A stretch of DNA of 64,000 nucleotides from Betaproteobacteria bacterium (GCA_029883975.1 JAOUIL010000001.1:65255-129254), one strand, 5' to 3'; positions 12,393-21,418 are shown, numbered from the stretch's first letter. The notes: generated from the letters alone by a model not told the origin. A program made the numbers and translations.

Positions 12393-13616
12393 TCAAAGGT
12401 ACGAGTTCGCCGCCGCCGTGCGCAGCCACAGCGTGCGGCGCCAGCGCAATGCGATGCCCGCGGAGGCCGCCAGGCCCAGCCCCGCATACAGCAGCGTGGT
12501 GGCGGAAAAGCCGACACTGGCAATGAGCGGCCCCGCGGCCACCAGCCCGAGCGGCAAGCCCCAGATGGCGAGCATGCGAATGCCCATCACGCGCCCACGC
12601 ATGTCCTCGCTGGAGGCGCGCAGCATGACCGCGGCGAGCGGCGTCATGCAGAAGCTCTGCACGAAGCCCACGGCGAACAGCAGGCCGATCCCAGCGGCGG
12701 GCGAGCGGATCTGGCCGAACAGCACGATCCCCAGGAACCACAGCGCCGTGCTGAGCAGCATGACCCGCGCCGCGCGCAGCGGCATGCGGTTCGCGCTTAC
12801 CACCAGCGATCCGGCGAGCGCGCCCACGGCGAACGACCCGGCCAGCCATCCGAGCCCCGACTGGCCGATGGCGTAGACGTCCTTCGCCACGTAAGGCAGC
12901 AAGCCGAGGAAGAAGGGATAGGCGAGGAAGTTGACGAGGAACGCCACGCTGAACGCGCCCAGCAGGTCGGGCTTGTCCCAGACGTAGCGCACGCCTTCCT
13001 TCAGCCCCGCGAGCACCTTCGCGGCGTGCGCTTGCGCCGCATGCACCGGTGCGACGCCGAGCGACAGCAGGAATGCCCCTACGTAGATCGCGCTCACCAC
13101 CGCGTACGCCGGCCCCATGCCGATCAGCGCCACGCCACCCGTGCCGGCGATCGCGCCGAAGATGCGCGCGGTGTCGGAGGTGGTGCGCGAGACGGCGAGC
13201 GCGCCCATCAGCGACTCGGGCGGAATCGTGTGCCCTACGAGCACGTGGCGCATGGCCATGTCGGAGGGCTTCATCAGGCCCGCGATCCCCGCCACGACGA
13301 GCACGTGCCAGGGCTCGAGCCACCCGCCGAGGGTGAGCGCCGCCATCAGCGCGGCGAGCAGCGCATAGCCGCCGCGCGTCAGGCACAGCAGCCGGCGCAC
13401 GCCGATGCGGTCGCCCGCGATGCCGAAGAAGGGCGAAAAGAGCGACCCCAGCCAGGCGAGCGCGCCCACGACCACGAGCAGCTGCACCGAGCCGGTGGTG
13501 GCGAACACGTACCAGCCCAGGATCAGCGCCTCCATCTCGAAGGCCCAGGACGTGGCGAGGTCCGCGGGCCACTGGAAACGGAAGCTGCGGACGCGGAAAG
13601 GGGCGAGCGCGCTCAA
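12393..13616 (-). CDS. MFS transporter
   Basis: 407 aa with about 12 TM segments; GIAGDRIGVRRLLCLTRGGYALLAALMAALTLGG. Confidence 0.85.
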   Translation of the reverse strand: MSALAPFRVRSFRFQWPADLATSWAFEMEALILGWYVFATTGSVQLLVVVGALAWLGSLFSPFFGIAGDRIGVRRLLCLTRGGYALLAALMAALTLGGWLEPWHVLVVAGIAGLMKPSDMAMRHVLVGHTIPPESLMGALAVSRTTSDTARIFGAIAGTGGVALIGMGPAYAVVSAIYVGAFLLSLGVAPVHAAQAHAAKVLAGLKEGVRYVWDKPDLLGAFSVAFLVNFLAYPFFLGLLPYVAKDVYAIGQSGLGWLAGSFAVGALAGSLVVSANRMPLRAARVMLLSTALWFLGIVLFGQIRSPAAGIGLLFAVGFVQSFCMTPLAAVMLRASSEDMRGRVMGIRMLAIWGLPLGLVAAGPLIASVGFSATTLLYAGLGLAASAGIALRWRRTLWLRTAAANSYL

Positions 13617-13629
13617 CGTGCCGCAGCGG

Positions 13630-14412
13630 CTACTTCGCCCGCCATCCTCCGTCCACCACCAGCGCGTGCCCGTTGATGTAGTCGGCCGCGCCGGAGGCGA
13701 GGAAGGCCACCGCGTCGGCGATGTTCCCGGGCGTGCCGCGCACGCCGGCCGGCACGAGTGCGCGCACCATGTCGTCGTTCACCGCGACGCCGCGGCCGCT
13801 CATGTCAGGCACACCCGGCCCGAGGATCGCCTGTGAGTGCGCGCGCAGGCCGGTGGCCACCGGGCCCGGGCAGACGCAGTTGGTGCGAATGCCGCGTGCG
13901 CCGTATTGCACCGCCATCTGGCGCGTGAGGCCGACCACGCCGTGCTTGGCGGCGATATAGGCGGCGCCGCCGCCCGTGCCATTCAACCCGGCGACGGAAG
14001 CCATGTTGACGATGCGTCCGCGCTGGCGCGGCAGCATCTCGCGCAGCGCGCGCTTGCAGCCGAGGAACACGCCGGTCAGGTCGATGTCGATCACTTTGCG
14101 CCACAGCGCCTCGTCCATCTCGTCGACGTCGAAGTAGCCGTCCAGGATGCCGGCGTTGTTGACCATCGCTTCGAGCGGACCGAGCTCGGCGACCGCCGCC
14201 GTCACCGCCCGGTCGAGCTCCGCCGCGCGGCTGACGTCGGCCTGCAGGGCGAGCGCCTTGCCGCCGGCGAGGCGCGCGGTCTCGCGCACGGCGGATTCGT
14301 CGAGGTCCAGCGCGGCGACCGCAAAGCCGTCCGCCGTGAGCTTGAGCGCGATCGCGCGGCCGAGGCCGGAGCCGGCCCCGGTGACGATCGCCAGACCCTG
14401 TTGCGCGCTCAT
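13630..14412 (-). CDS. SDR-family oxidoreductase
   Basis: TGAGSGLGRAIAL Rossmann motif, NNAG, YIAAKHGVVGLT active site; ATG at 14412. Confidence 0.9.
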   Translation of the reverse strand: MSAQQGLAIVTGAGSGLGRAIALKLTADGFAVAALDLDESAVRETARLAGGKALALQADVSRAAELDRAVTAAVAELGPLEAMVNNAGILDGYFDVDEMDEALWRKVIDIDLTGVFLGCKRALREMLPRQRGRIVNMASVAGLNGTGGGAAYIAAKHGVVGLTRQMAVQYGARGIRTNCVCPGPVATGLRAHSQAILGPGVPDMSGRGVAVNDDMVRALVPAGVRGTPGNIADAVAFLASGAADYINGHALVVDGGWRAK

Positions 14413-14419
14413 CGGGGCG

Positions 14420-14953
14420 CTAGTACCTGTAGGTGTAGCCGAGCGACGCGGCGTCGACCTTGTAATCCGAGCCGTCGAACAGCTCTGCCCACTCGAAATT
14501 GAGCACATGGTGCTGGCTGAGCGCCACATCGAAGCCCAGCCCGAAGGAAACGGCGGTGTCCGAGCGGCTCGCGCTGTAGCCGAAGCCCTGCGCCGTTACC
14601 TTGCCGGCGGCCACGCCGAGCACCCCGTAGAAGGCGAAGTATTCCGACACCGGCAGGATGCCCTTGGCGTAGGCGCCGAAGTAGTGGTCGAGCGTGAACT
14701 CTACGGGCGTGCCCGCGATGCTCACCGTGTCGTCACCGACGCCGAAGCCGGCGCGCACCTCGACCGCGAAGTTGCGGGTGAGCTCCCTGCCCGCCTTGAA
14801 GGCGAGCGCCTGCAGCTTGACCGTGGGCAGGCCGTCCTGCTTGTAGCTGAGCGATCCAAAGCTGACTCCGGAGTAGATGCCGTCCTGCGCCAGCGCCGGG
14901 CCCACGCAGCATAGTGCGGCGATCGCCAGGATTGCGGTCGCAAACGACTTCAT
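14420..14953 (-). CDS. Outer-membrane beta-barrel protein
   Basis: Signal peptide MKSFATAILAIAALCCVGPALAQ and terminal aromatic YTYRY. Confidence 0.75.
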   Translation of the reverse strand: MKSFATAILAIAALCCVGPALAQDGIYSGVSFGSLSYKQDGLPTVKLQALAFKAGRELTRNFAVEVRAGFGVGDDTVSIAGTPVEFTLDHYFGAYAKGILPVSEYFAFYGVLGVAAGKVTAQGFGYSASRSDTAVSFGLGFDVALSQHHVLNFEWAELFDGSDYKVDAASLGYTYRY

Positions 14954-14978
14954 GGCGCGCTCCCTTCGGCAGTAGTGC

Positions 14979-15875
14979 TCATGCGGCTGGCGGCTCGGCA
15001 CAGACCTGCTCGTACCGGTAGCGCTGCTTGAGCAGCCCATTGTATTCGAAGACGTCGAGCGTCCGTTCGTAGGCCGCGCGCGTGATCTCCACGTGCGGCG
15101 TCCAGCAGCCGAGCTTCTGGTAGGTGGCGATGCAATCGGCGAGCACGGCTTCGTCGATCTTCGGGAAGTAGGGCTTCTCGGCACGCGCGATCTCCGCGGC
15201 CGGCGCCTCGATCATGTAGACGCGCGTCCTGCGATAGGCGCGCACGAATGCTCCGGCCATGTCGGTCTTCAGCCAGTCGCGCGTCGCCGCGAGGCTGGAG
15301 AAGCCGCAGGGCCCGATCTGCGGGCCAACCTGCGCGACGACGTAGCCGACGCCGTCCGCTTGCAGTTGCTGCGGGTACGGCCCCTGCTGGTGCACGTACT
15401 GCCCCTGGCCCGCGCGGAAGGCCTGGTCGATCTCGGCGGGGCCGCCGGGGCAGACGAGCTTCAGCTTGGCGAAATCGATGCCCGCCCTGTGGCAGGCGTA
15501 CTTGAACATCGCGTGCGGCTGGCCGCCCTTGAAGGTGACCACCTCGGCGCCTTCGAGCTTCTCCCAGGCGAAAGCGGGATCGGCCTTGCGCGCCGTGAGA
15601 AAGAATCCGTCCATCTCGTTTACCTGCGCGAAATGCACCGCCTGCGGCGTCTTGCCCTCGTTGAGCGATGTGAAACCCTGGCTGAGGGCGGACTGCACGA
15701 CGTGCGCCGAGCCGTCCTGCAGCGCGGCAAGGGCCGACACGCCCGGGGGCGACACCGACCACTCCGGCTCGAGGCCCTCGGCCTTGAGGAAGCCGCCCGA
15801 CATCGCCGAGATGAGCGGCGAGTAGAACGCGGAAAACAACGTGAACTGGATGCGGATCTTTTCCAAGTCGCTCAC
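14979..15875 (-). CDS. NMT1/THI5-like substrate-binding-fold protein without an evident signal peptide
   Basis: 298 aa; IQFTLFSAFYSPLISAMSGGFLKAEGLEPEW... family-like pattern; N-terminus MSDLEKIRIQFT lacks a leader. Confidence 0.75.
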   Translation of the reverse strand: MSDLEKIRIQFTLFSAFYSPLISAMSGGFLKAEGLEPEWSVSPPGVSALAALQDGSAHVVQSALSQGFTSLNEGKTPQAVHFAQVNEMDGFFLTARKADPAFAWEKLEGAEVVTFKGGQPHAMFKYACHRAGIDFAKLKLVCPGGPAEIDQAFRAGQGQYVHQQGPYPQQLQADGVGYVVAQVGPQIGPCGFSSLAATRDWLKTDMAGAFVRAYRRTRVYMIEAPAAEIARAEKPYFPKIDEAVLADCIATYQKLGCWTPHVEITRAAYERTLDVFEYNGLLKQRYRYEQVCAEPPAA

Positions 15876-15921
15876 TCCCCTCCGTAGGAACCGTGGATGC
15901 CGACGCTCGCGTTCGTGCGGC

Positions 15922-16624
15922 TCAGTCCGGGCGCAGATCCCAGAAAGGCGAGTTGCCGCTCACCTGCAGAAGGCGCTGCACGAATTCCGGCACCGTCTCT
16001 GGCAGCGTGGAGACATAGTCCGGGCGCAGACGGTTCCGATGCCGCGGCGTGCTCATGACCCGCATGGCGTCGGAGGGTCAATATTCCCGCCTCGGTTCCC
16101 GCCTTGAACTCGGGCCACTTCTTCACGTGCTCTTTCGACCGAAAGAGATTCATGTGGCTTCAGGCGAAGGGCAGGTTGCCGTACCACTTCTTGATCGGCA
16201 AATCGACATAGAAGTGGATGTCGCCCGGATCCGCCCGCTGGATCTCGCCGTCGAGGATGTCGACGCGCAACGGCTCGCCGCAGTCCAGGCAAGGCGCGTC
16301 GACCGTCACGACCTTGCCCGGAAAAACCCAGGTCATGGCGAGCGACTCCAGCCCGCACTGGGCGAACCAGCGCTGCGCGCCGCCCACGGATATGCGGTAT
16401 TGCGTAGGCAGATTGTTGAACGGCGCAAACGAGGCGATCAGATCCGTTCCCGGGAACAGCCAGTTGGGGAGGCGGGCCGCCATGAGCTCGTGCAGGCGGC
16501 GCCTGCCCTCCTCGACGGGGATGCCGAACTCGGCGGCGATCTCGGTGAAATGCGGCGCCTGGCCCCGCGCCACGAACACCGACAGGATGTAATGATAGGT
16601 CTCGTCCAGAGGGTCCGCCGCCAT
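15922..16624 (-). CDS. Organomercurial lyase (MerB)-family protein; in-frame TGA (16160..16162) at the catalytic Cys position (putative selenocysteine); apparent 1-nt frameshift near 16078
   Basis: RWFAQCGLESL / APCLDCGEPLRVDILDGEIQRADPGDIHFYVDLP align to MerB; the frame continues across TGA into SHMNLFRSKEHVKKWPEFKAGTEAGIL, then in a shifted frame PSDAMRVMSTPRHRNRLRPDYVSTLPETVPEFVQRLLQVSGNSPFWDLRPD*. Confidence 0.7.
16114..16158 (-). promoter_or_regulatory. Putative bacterial SECIS-like stem-loop downstream of the in-frame TGA
   Basis: CUCUUUC-GGUC-GAAAGAG (16147..16130), perfect 7 bp; outer GCCAC(16158..16154)/GUGGC(16118..16114); first loop G at +20 nt from the UGA. Confidence 0.6.
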
Positions 16625-16694
16625 GCCGCCAGTTGACGCCCGCTGCGCCGCCGAGTCAAGCTTGCGGACCATGCACCCGATCCCCGTCCGCACC

Positions 16695-17492
16695 ATGAAG
16701 TTCGACGTGCCGAGCGCGGCGGACTTCCATCCGCTCTACATCGCCGGCAACTCGGTACTCTCCTACCAGCACACCGCCTTCGGCCTGTACGCGGCGCTGG
16801 TGGAGCCGTTCGTGGTCAAGAGCCTGCGCCGGACGCTCGAGCGCATCCGCGACGACAAGCTGCGCGAGGAGCTCGATCGCTACTGCCGCCAGGAGTCGCA
16901 GCACTACCAGCGGCACGTGGACTTCAACAAGGTGGTCCTCGAGCACGGCTACCCGGGGCTGGAGGAGCGCCTGGCCCGCCTGCGCGCCGAGCTGGACGGG
17001 TTCCTGCGCGACGGCGGCGACCAGGAGCGTTTCTGCGTGGGCTACACGGAAGGCTTCGAGTCCTACACCACGCAGTTCGCGCTGCGGATGATCGAGAGCG
17101 GCCTGTACGACCACAAGCGCACCCATCCCGCGTTCGGCAGCCTGTTCAAGTGGCACATGCTGGAAGAGATCGAGCACCGCAACGTCGCTTTCGACGTCTA
17201 CCAGCACCTGTACGGGGGCTACCTGTACCGCGTGCGCATGTGCTGGTTCACGCAAGGGCACATGCTGCGCTTCCAGGACGAGTGCGCGATGCTGATGTCG
17301 GCGATCGACGTGCCGCGCTACGGCGAGCGCTGCCGAATCACGCCGCGGCAGCGGCTGCAGATCGCCCTGTTCCCGGTCGGCATGCGGCTGCGCTCGATGC
17401 TGCCCGGCTACTCGCCGCACAACTACCGGGTGCCGGACGGCATCGCCCGGCTCTCCGCGCAGTTCACGGCGCTGGCCGAGAGCGTGCGCTAG
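16695..17492 (+). CDS. Metal-dependent hydrolase-like protein (PF10118-type)
   Basis: HPLYIAGNSVLSYQHTAFGLYAALVEPFVV...RQESQHYQRHVDFN...HMLEEIEHRNVAFDVY; start 16695 or 16671. Confidence 0.75.
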   Translation: MKFDVPSAADFHPLYIAGNSVLSYQHTAFGLYAALVEPFVVKSLRRTLERIRDDKLREELDRYCRQESQHYQRHVDFNKVVLEHGYPGLEERLARLRAELDGFLRDGGDQERFCVGYTEGFESYTTQFALRMIESGLYDHKRTHPAFGSLFKWHMLEEIEHRNVAFDVYQHLYGGYLYRVRMCWFTQGHMLRFQDECAMLMSAIDVPRYGERCRITPRQRLQIALFPVGMRLRSMLPGYSPHNYRVPDGIARLSAQFTALAESVR

Positions 17493-17505
17493 CGCGCCGT
17501 CGCGG

Positions 17506-19617
17506 CTACTGCTCGCGCGCGAGCTTCTTCACGTCCGGCAGCCGCCGCAGCGCGCGCATGATGCGCGCCAGGTGCTGGCGGTTGGCGACCTCGAGCACGA
17601 ACAGCATGTTGGCGAAGTGCGCGCGATCCTCTTCCATGCTGATCGAGTCGATGTTGGAGCCGGCTTCGGCGATCTCGGAGGCCACCTTGGCGAGCACGCC
17701 GCGCCGGTTGGCCACCATGACCTTGATCGCCGTGTGGTACAGGCGCGGCGAGGCTGGATCCCACTCCACGTCCAGCCACTGCTCAGGCTCGTTCCTGCGC
17801 GAGCGCTCGACCGCGCGGCAATCGGCGTTGTGCACCACCAGCCCCTGGCCCTTCTTCATCGAGCCGACGATGGCGTCGCCCGGGATCGGACGGCAGCAGG
17901 TGGCGAGCTGCACGGCGACGCCCTCGGTGCCGCGGATCACCACCTGCGCCGCCTTGCCCTTGGGCTCGGGTGCCACCTCGGCGCGCTTGAGCAGGCGCCG
18001 CGCGACGACCGCGGGCAGCTGCTTGCCTAGCCCGATGTCGGCGAGCAGCTCCTGGCGGGTGCGCCCCACGGTCTCGTGCACCACGCGCTCCCAGCTCGCC
18101 TCGTCGATCTCGGCAAGGGCCACGCCGTAGGCCTTCAGCGCCTGCTCGAGCAGGCGCTCGCCGAGCGCGGCCGATTCCTCGTACTGCATGGTCTTGAGGA
18201 AGTGGCGGATGTTGGCGCGCGCCTTGCCGGTGCGCACGTACTGCAACCATGCCGGGTTGGGCTTGGCGTGGCTCGCGGTGATGATCTCGACGCGGTCGCC
18301 GTTGCGCAGCTCGGTGCGCAGCGGCACCAGCTCGCCGTTCACCTTAACGGCCACGCAGCGGTTGCCGATGTCGGTATGCACCTGGTAGGCGAAGTCCACG
18401 GCGGTGGCGCCGCGCGGCAGTGACAGGATCTTGCCCGCCGGCGTGAACACGTACACCTCGTCGGGAAACAGGTCCACCTTCACGTGCTCGAGGAACTCGT
18501 GCGGGTCGCGCGACTGGTTCTGGATCTCGAGCAGCGACTGCAGCCACTGGTGCGTCTTCTTCTGCAGTTCCGACAGCGAGTCGCCGCTTTCCTTGTACAT
18601 CCAGTGCGAGGCGACGCCGGCCTCGGCGAGGCGGTGCATCTCCTCGGTGCGGATCTGCACCTCGAGCGGCACCCCGTAGGGGCCGATCAGTCCGGTGTGC
18701 AGCGACTGGTAGCCGTTTGCCTTGGGGATGGCGATGTAGTCCTTGAACTTGCCCGGTACGGGCTTGTACAGCGCGTGCAGAGCGCCGAGCGCCAGATAGC
18801 AGGTGGCGACGTCCTTCACCACCACGCGCAGGCCGTAGATGTCGTGCACCTCGGAAAACGACAGGTGCTTCTCGGTCATCTTGCGGTAGATGGAGTAGAT
18901 GTGCTTTTCCCGGCCGCCCACGACCGCGGCGATGCGCGCGTCGGACAGGCGCGCCTTGACCTGCGCCTCGATCTTGCTCACCACCTCGCGCCGGTTGCCG
19001 CGCGCCGCCTTGGTCGCCTTGGCGAGCACGCGGTAGCGCAGCGGGTGCAGGTGCGCGAAGGCGAGCTCCTGCAGCTCGTGGAACAGCCCGTTCAGGCCGA
19101 GACGGTTGGCGATCGGCGCGTAGATCTCCATGGTCTCGCGCGCCACGCGCCGGCGCTTGGCGGGCGGCACCGCATCGAGCGTGCGCATGTTGTGCAGCCG
19201 GTCGGCGAGCTTGATGAGGATGACGCGCACGTCGCGCGCCATCGCGAGGAGCATCTTGCGGAAGTTCTCGGCCTGCGCGTCCTCGGCGGTCTGGAACTCG
19301 ATCTTGTCGAGCTTCGACAGGCCGTCGACCAGCTCTGCCACCGGCTTGCCGAAGGTGTCGGTGATCTCGGCCTTGGTGACCGAGGTGTCCTCCATGACGT
19401 CGTGCAGCAGCGCCGCCATCAACGCCTGGCCGTCCAGGTGCCAGCCGGCGAGGATCTCGGCGACCGCCAGCGGGTGCGAGATGTAGGGGTCGCCCGACTG
19501 GCGCTTCTGCCCGGCGTGCGCCGACTCGGAGAAGCGGTAGGCGTCGGCCAGCCGCGCGATGTCCGCCTTCTTCAGGTAGCTGAAGCGGCTGGCATCGAGC
19601 GTCTGTACTGCGGCCAT
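17506..19617 (-). CDS. spoT: Bifunctional (p)ppGpp synthetase/hydrolase RelA/SpoT
   Basis: HD (ALLHDVMEDT), synthetase (DIYGLRVVVKDVATCYLALGALH), TGS and ACT regions; next to rpoZ. Confidence 0.95.
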   Translation of the reverse strand: MAAVQTLDASRFSYLKKADIARLADAYRFSESAHAGQKRQSGDPYISHPLAVAEILAGWHLDGQALMAALLHDVMEDTSVTKAEITDTFGKPVAELVDGLSKLDKIEFQTAEDAQAENFRKMLLAMARDVRVILIKLADRLHNMRTLDAVPPAKRRRVARETMEIYAPIANRLGLNGLFHELQELAFAHLHPLRYRVLAKATKAARGNRREVVSKIEAQVKARLSDARIAAVVGGREKHIYSIYRKMTEKHLSFSEVHDIYGLRVVVKDVATCYLALGALHALYKPVPGKFKDYIAIPKANGYQSLHTGLIGPYGVPLEVQIRTEEMHRLAEAGVASHWMYKESGDSLSELQKKTHQWLQSLLEIQNQSRDPHEFLEHVKVDLFPDEVYVFTPAGKILSLPRGATAVDFAYQVHTDIGNRCVAVKVNGELVPLRTELRNGDRVEIITASHAKPNPAWLQYVRTGKARANIRHFLKTMQYEESAALGERLLEQALKAYGVALAEIDEASWERVVHETVGRTRQELLADIGLGKQLPAVVARRLLKRAEVAPEPKGKAAQVVIRGTEGVAVQLATCCRPIPGDAIVGSMKKGQGLVVHNADCRAVERSRRNEPEQWLDVEWDPASPRLYHTAIKVMVANRRGVLAKVASEIAEAGSNIDSISMEEDRAHFANMLFVLEVANRQHLARIMRALRRLPDVKKLAREQ

Positions 19618-19667
19618 GCGGAGAGGTTACCGCAGGCCCGCCCCCCTCGGGGGGCTGGTCCCGGGCC

Positions 19668-19895
19668 TCAGGGAGTCGGGAGCGTCGGCACCGCGGGATT
19701 GCGCTTCAGCACCTCGGTGCCGACCTTGCCGAGCGCGATCTCGCGCAGCGCGATGACGGTCGACTTGTCGCGATTGGGTTCGACCAGCGCCGAGGCGCCG
19801 GCGCCGAGCTGGCGCGCGCGGTAGGTGGCGGCGAGCGTGAGCTGGAAGCGGTTGGGGATTCTCTGCAGGCAATCGTCGACGGTGATGCGGGCCAT
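19668..19895 (-). CDS. rpoZ: RNA polymerase omega subunit
   Basis: [30 protein letters not shown]. Confidence 0.95.
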   Translation of the reverse strand: MARITVDDCLQRIPNRFQLTLAATYRARQLGAGASALVEPNRDKSTVIALREIALGKVGTEVLKRNPAVPTLPTP

Positions 19896-19897
19896 GG

Positions 19898-20506
19898 TCA
19901 GCGTTCCATTCCAAAAATGTCCGGGTGCAGGGCGAGTTGGCGGCCGGTGGCCACGCGCTCGGCGCGGACGACCGCCCGCAGGTCCTGCAGGGCGTCGTCG
20001 AAGTATTTGTTAATTATAGCGTATTTGAACTCCACCGCGTGCGTCATTTCCTCGGCCGCATTCTGCAGCCGGCGGCGGATCACGGCGTCCGTGTCCTGCC
20101 CGCGCGCGCGCAGGCGCCGCTCGAGCTCGGCCATGGACGGCGGCAGCACGAAGATGCCGATGGTGTCGGGGTGCAGGCGCCGCACCTGCTCGGCCCCCTG
20201 CCAGTCGATTTCCAAGACGAGGTCACGCCCCGAGGCGCGCACCTGGTCGATCACCTTCTGCGAGGTGCCGTAGCGATGCCCATGGACCTCGGCGCTCTCC
20301 AGGAACTCGCCGCGCTCGAGCATGGCAGCGAAGGTCGCCGGGTCGACGAAGTGGTATTCGCGCCCGCTCTGCTCGCCCGGGCGCGGGGCGCGCGTGGTGT
20401 AGGACACCGACAGCCCGACGCCGGGGTCGGCCGCGAGCAGCGCGCGGATGAGCGAGGACTTGCCCGCGCCCGAGGGCGCCGTGACGACGAACAGCAGCCC
20501 CGTCAT
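19898..20506 (-). CDS. gmk: Guanylate kinase
   Basis: [21 protein letters not shown]...[21 protein letters not shown]. Confidence 0.95.
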   Translation of the reverse strand: MTGLLFVVTAPSGAGKSSLIRALLAADPGVGLSVSYTTRAPRPGEQSGREYHFVDPATFAAMLERGEFLESAEVHGHRYGTSQKVIDQVRASGRDLVLEIDWQGAEQVRRLHPDTIGIFVLPPSMAELERRLRARGQDTDAVIRRRLQNAAEEMTHAVEFKYAIINKYFDDALQDLRAVVRAERVATGRQLALHPDIFGMER

Positions 20507-21351
20507 TCGACGTTCTGCGCCTGCTCGCGCAATTGCTCGATGGCGAGCTTCAGGTCGAGCGCGCCGTCGGCGATCTCGCGCGTGGCGGCCTTGGAGGCGA
20601 GCGTGTTGGCCTCGCGGTTCAGCTCCTGCGCGAGGAAGTCGAGGCGCTTGCCGGCGGCGCCGCCCGTGGCGAGCACGCGCGCGGCCTCGTCGAGATGCGC
20701 CGCGAGCCGCTGCAGCTCCTCCGCGACGTCGGTCTTGACGGCGAACACCGCGAGCTCCGCGCGTACGCGCTCGTCGTCCGCGCTGCCCAGCGCTTCGCGC
20801 AAGCGCTCGGCGAGGCGCGCCTGGTAGACCTCGTTGGCCGCCGGCACGAGCGGCGCGATGCCGGCGAGGCGCGCGCGCATCTCGGCCAGGCGCGCACCGA
20901 GGACGGCGGCGAGCTTCTCGCCCTCGCGTGCGCGCGTCGCGCACAATTCCGCCACGGCGCGCGCGGCGAGCGCCGCGACCCGCGCCTGCAGCTCGCCGGC
21001 GGCGAGCGCGCCTTCCCTCAGCACGCCCGGCCAGCGCAGGACCTCGCTCGCCGTGAGCGGCGCGGCGTCCGGAAACGCGCGCCGAGCCTCGCGCTCGAGG
21101 GCGCGCAGCCCCTCGAGCGCGTCGGGATCCAGCGACGGCAGCCCGGCGGCGCGTCCCGAGAGCGTCAGCCGGCAGTCGACCTTGCCGCGCGCTACGCGCG
21201 CCGCGATCGCTTCGCGCAGCGCCGGCTCGAGCGCGCGCAGCTCGTCGGCGATGCGGAACTGCACGTCGAGAAAGCGCGCGTTCACCGAGCGCAGCTCGAG
21301 CGTCAGCGCGCCGTGCGGATGCTCGGCGGAGACGAGCGCGTAGCCGGTCAT
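20503..21351 (-). CDS. YicC/YloC family endoribonuclease-like protein
   Basis: MTGYALVSAEHPHGALTLELRSVNARFLDVQFR; C-term KRLDFLAQELNREANTLASKA. Confidence 0.9.
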   Translation of the reverse strand: MTGYALVSAEHPHGALTLELRSVNARFLDVQFRIADELRALEPALREAIAARVARGKVDCRLTLSGRAAGLPSLDPDALEGLRALEREARRAFPDAAPLTASEVLRWPGVLREGALAAGELQARVAALAARAVAELCATRAREGEKLAAVLGARLAEMRARLAGIAPLVPAANEVYQARLAERLREALGSADDERVRAELAVFAVKTDVAEELQRLAAHLDEAARVLATGGAAGKRLDFLAQELNREANTLASKAATREIADGALDLKLAIEQLREQAQNVE

Positions 21352-21418
21352 GCTCCGGATCACGGAAGGCGAAAAGCGCTGGAAAGGCGCGCGAGGCGAA
21401 GCGCGTATCATAGGGAAA

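Noticed and set aside
16060-16085. Programmed +1 frameshifting in the MerB-like gene
   Set aside because: No prfB-like shift-prone stop context or Shine-Dalgarno-like stimulator recognised; an indel or assembly error is simpler
15872-16153. ORF MNLFRSKEHVKKW... as an independent 93-aa gene
   Set aside because: Its start is in frame with and 6 nt after the TGA of the MerB-like ORF; only the first ~25 residues are plausible coding and they continue the MerB family alignment
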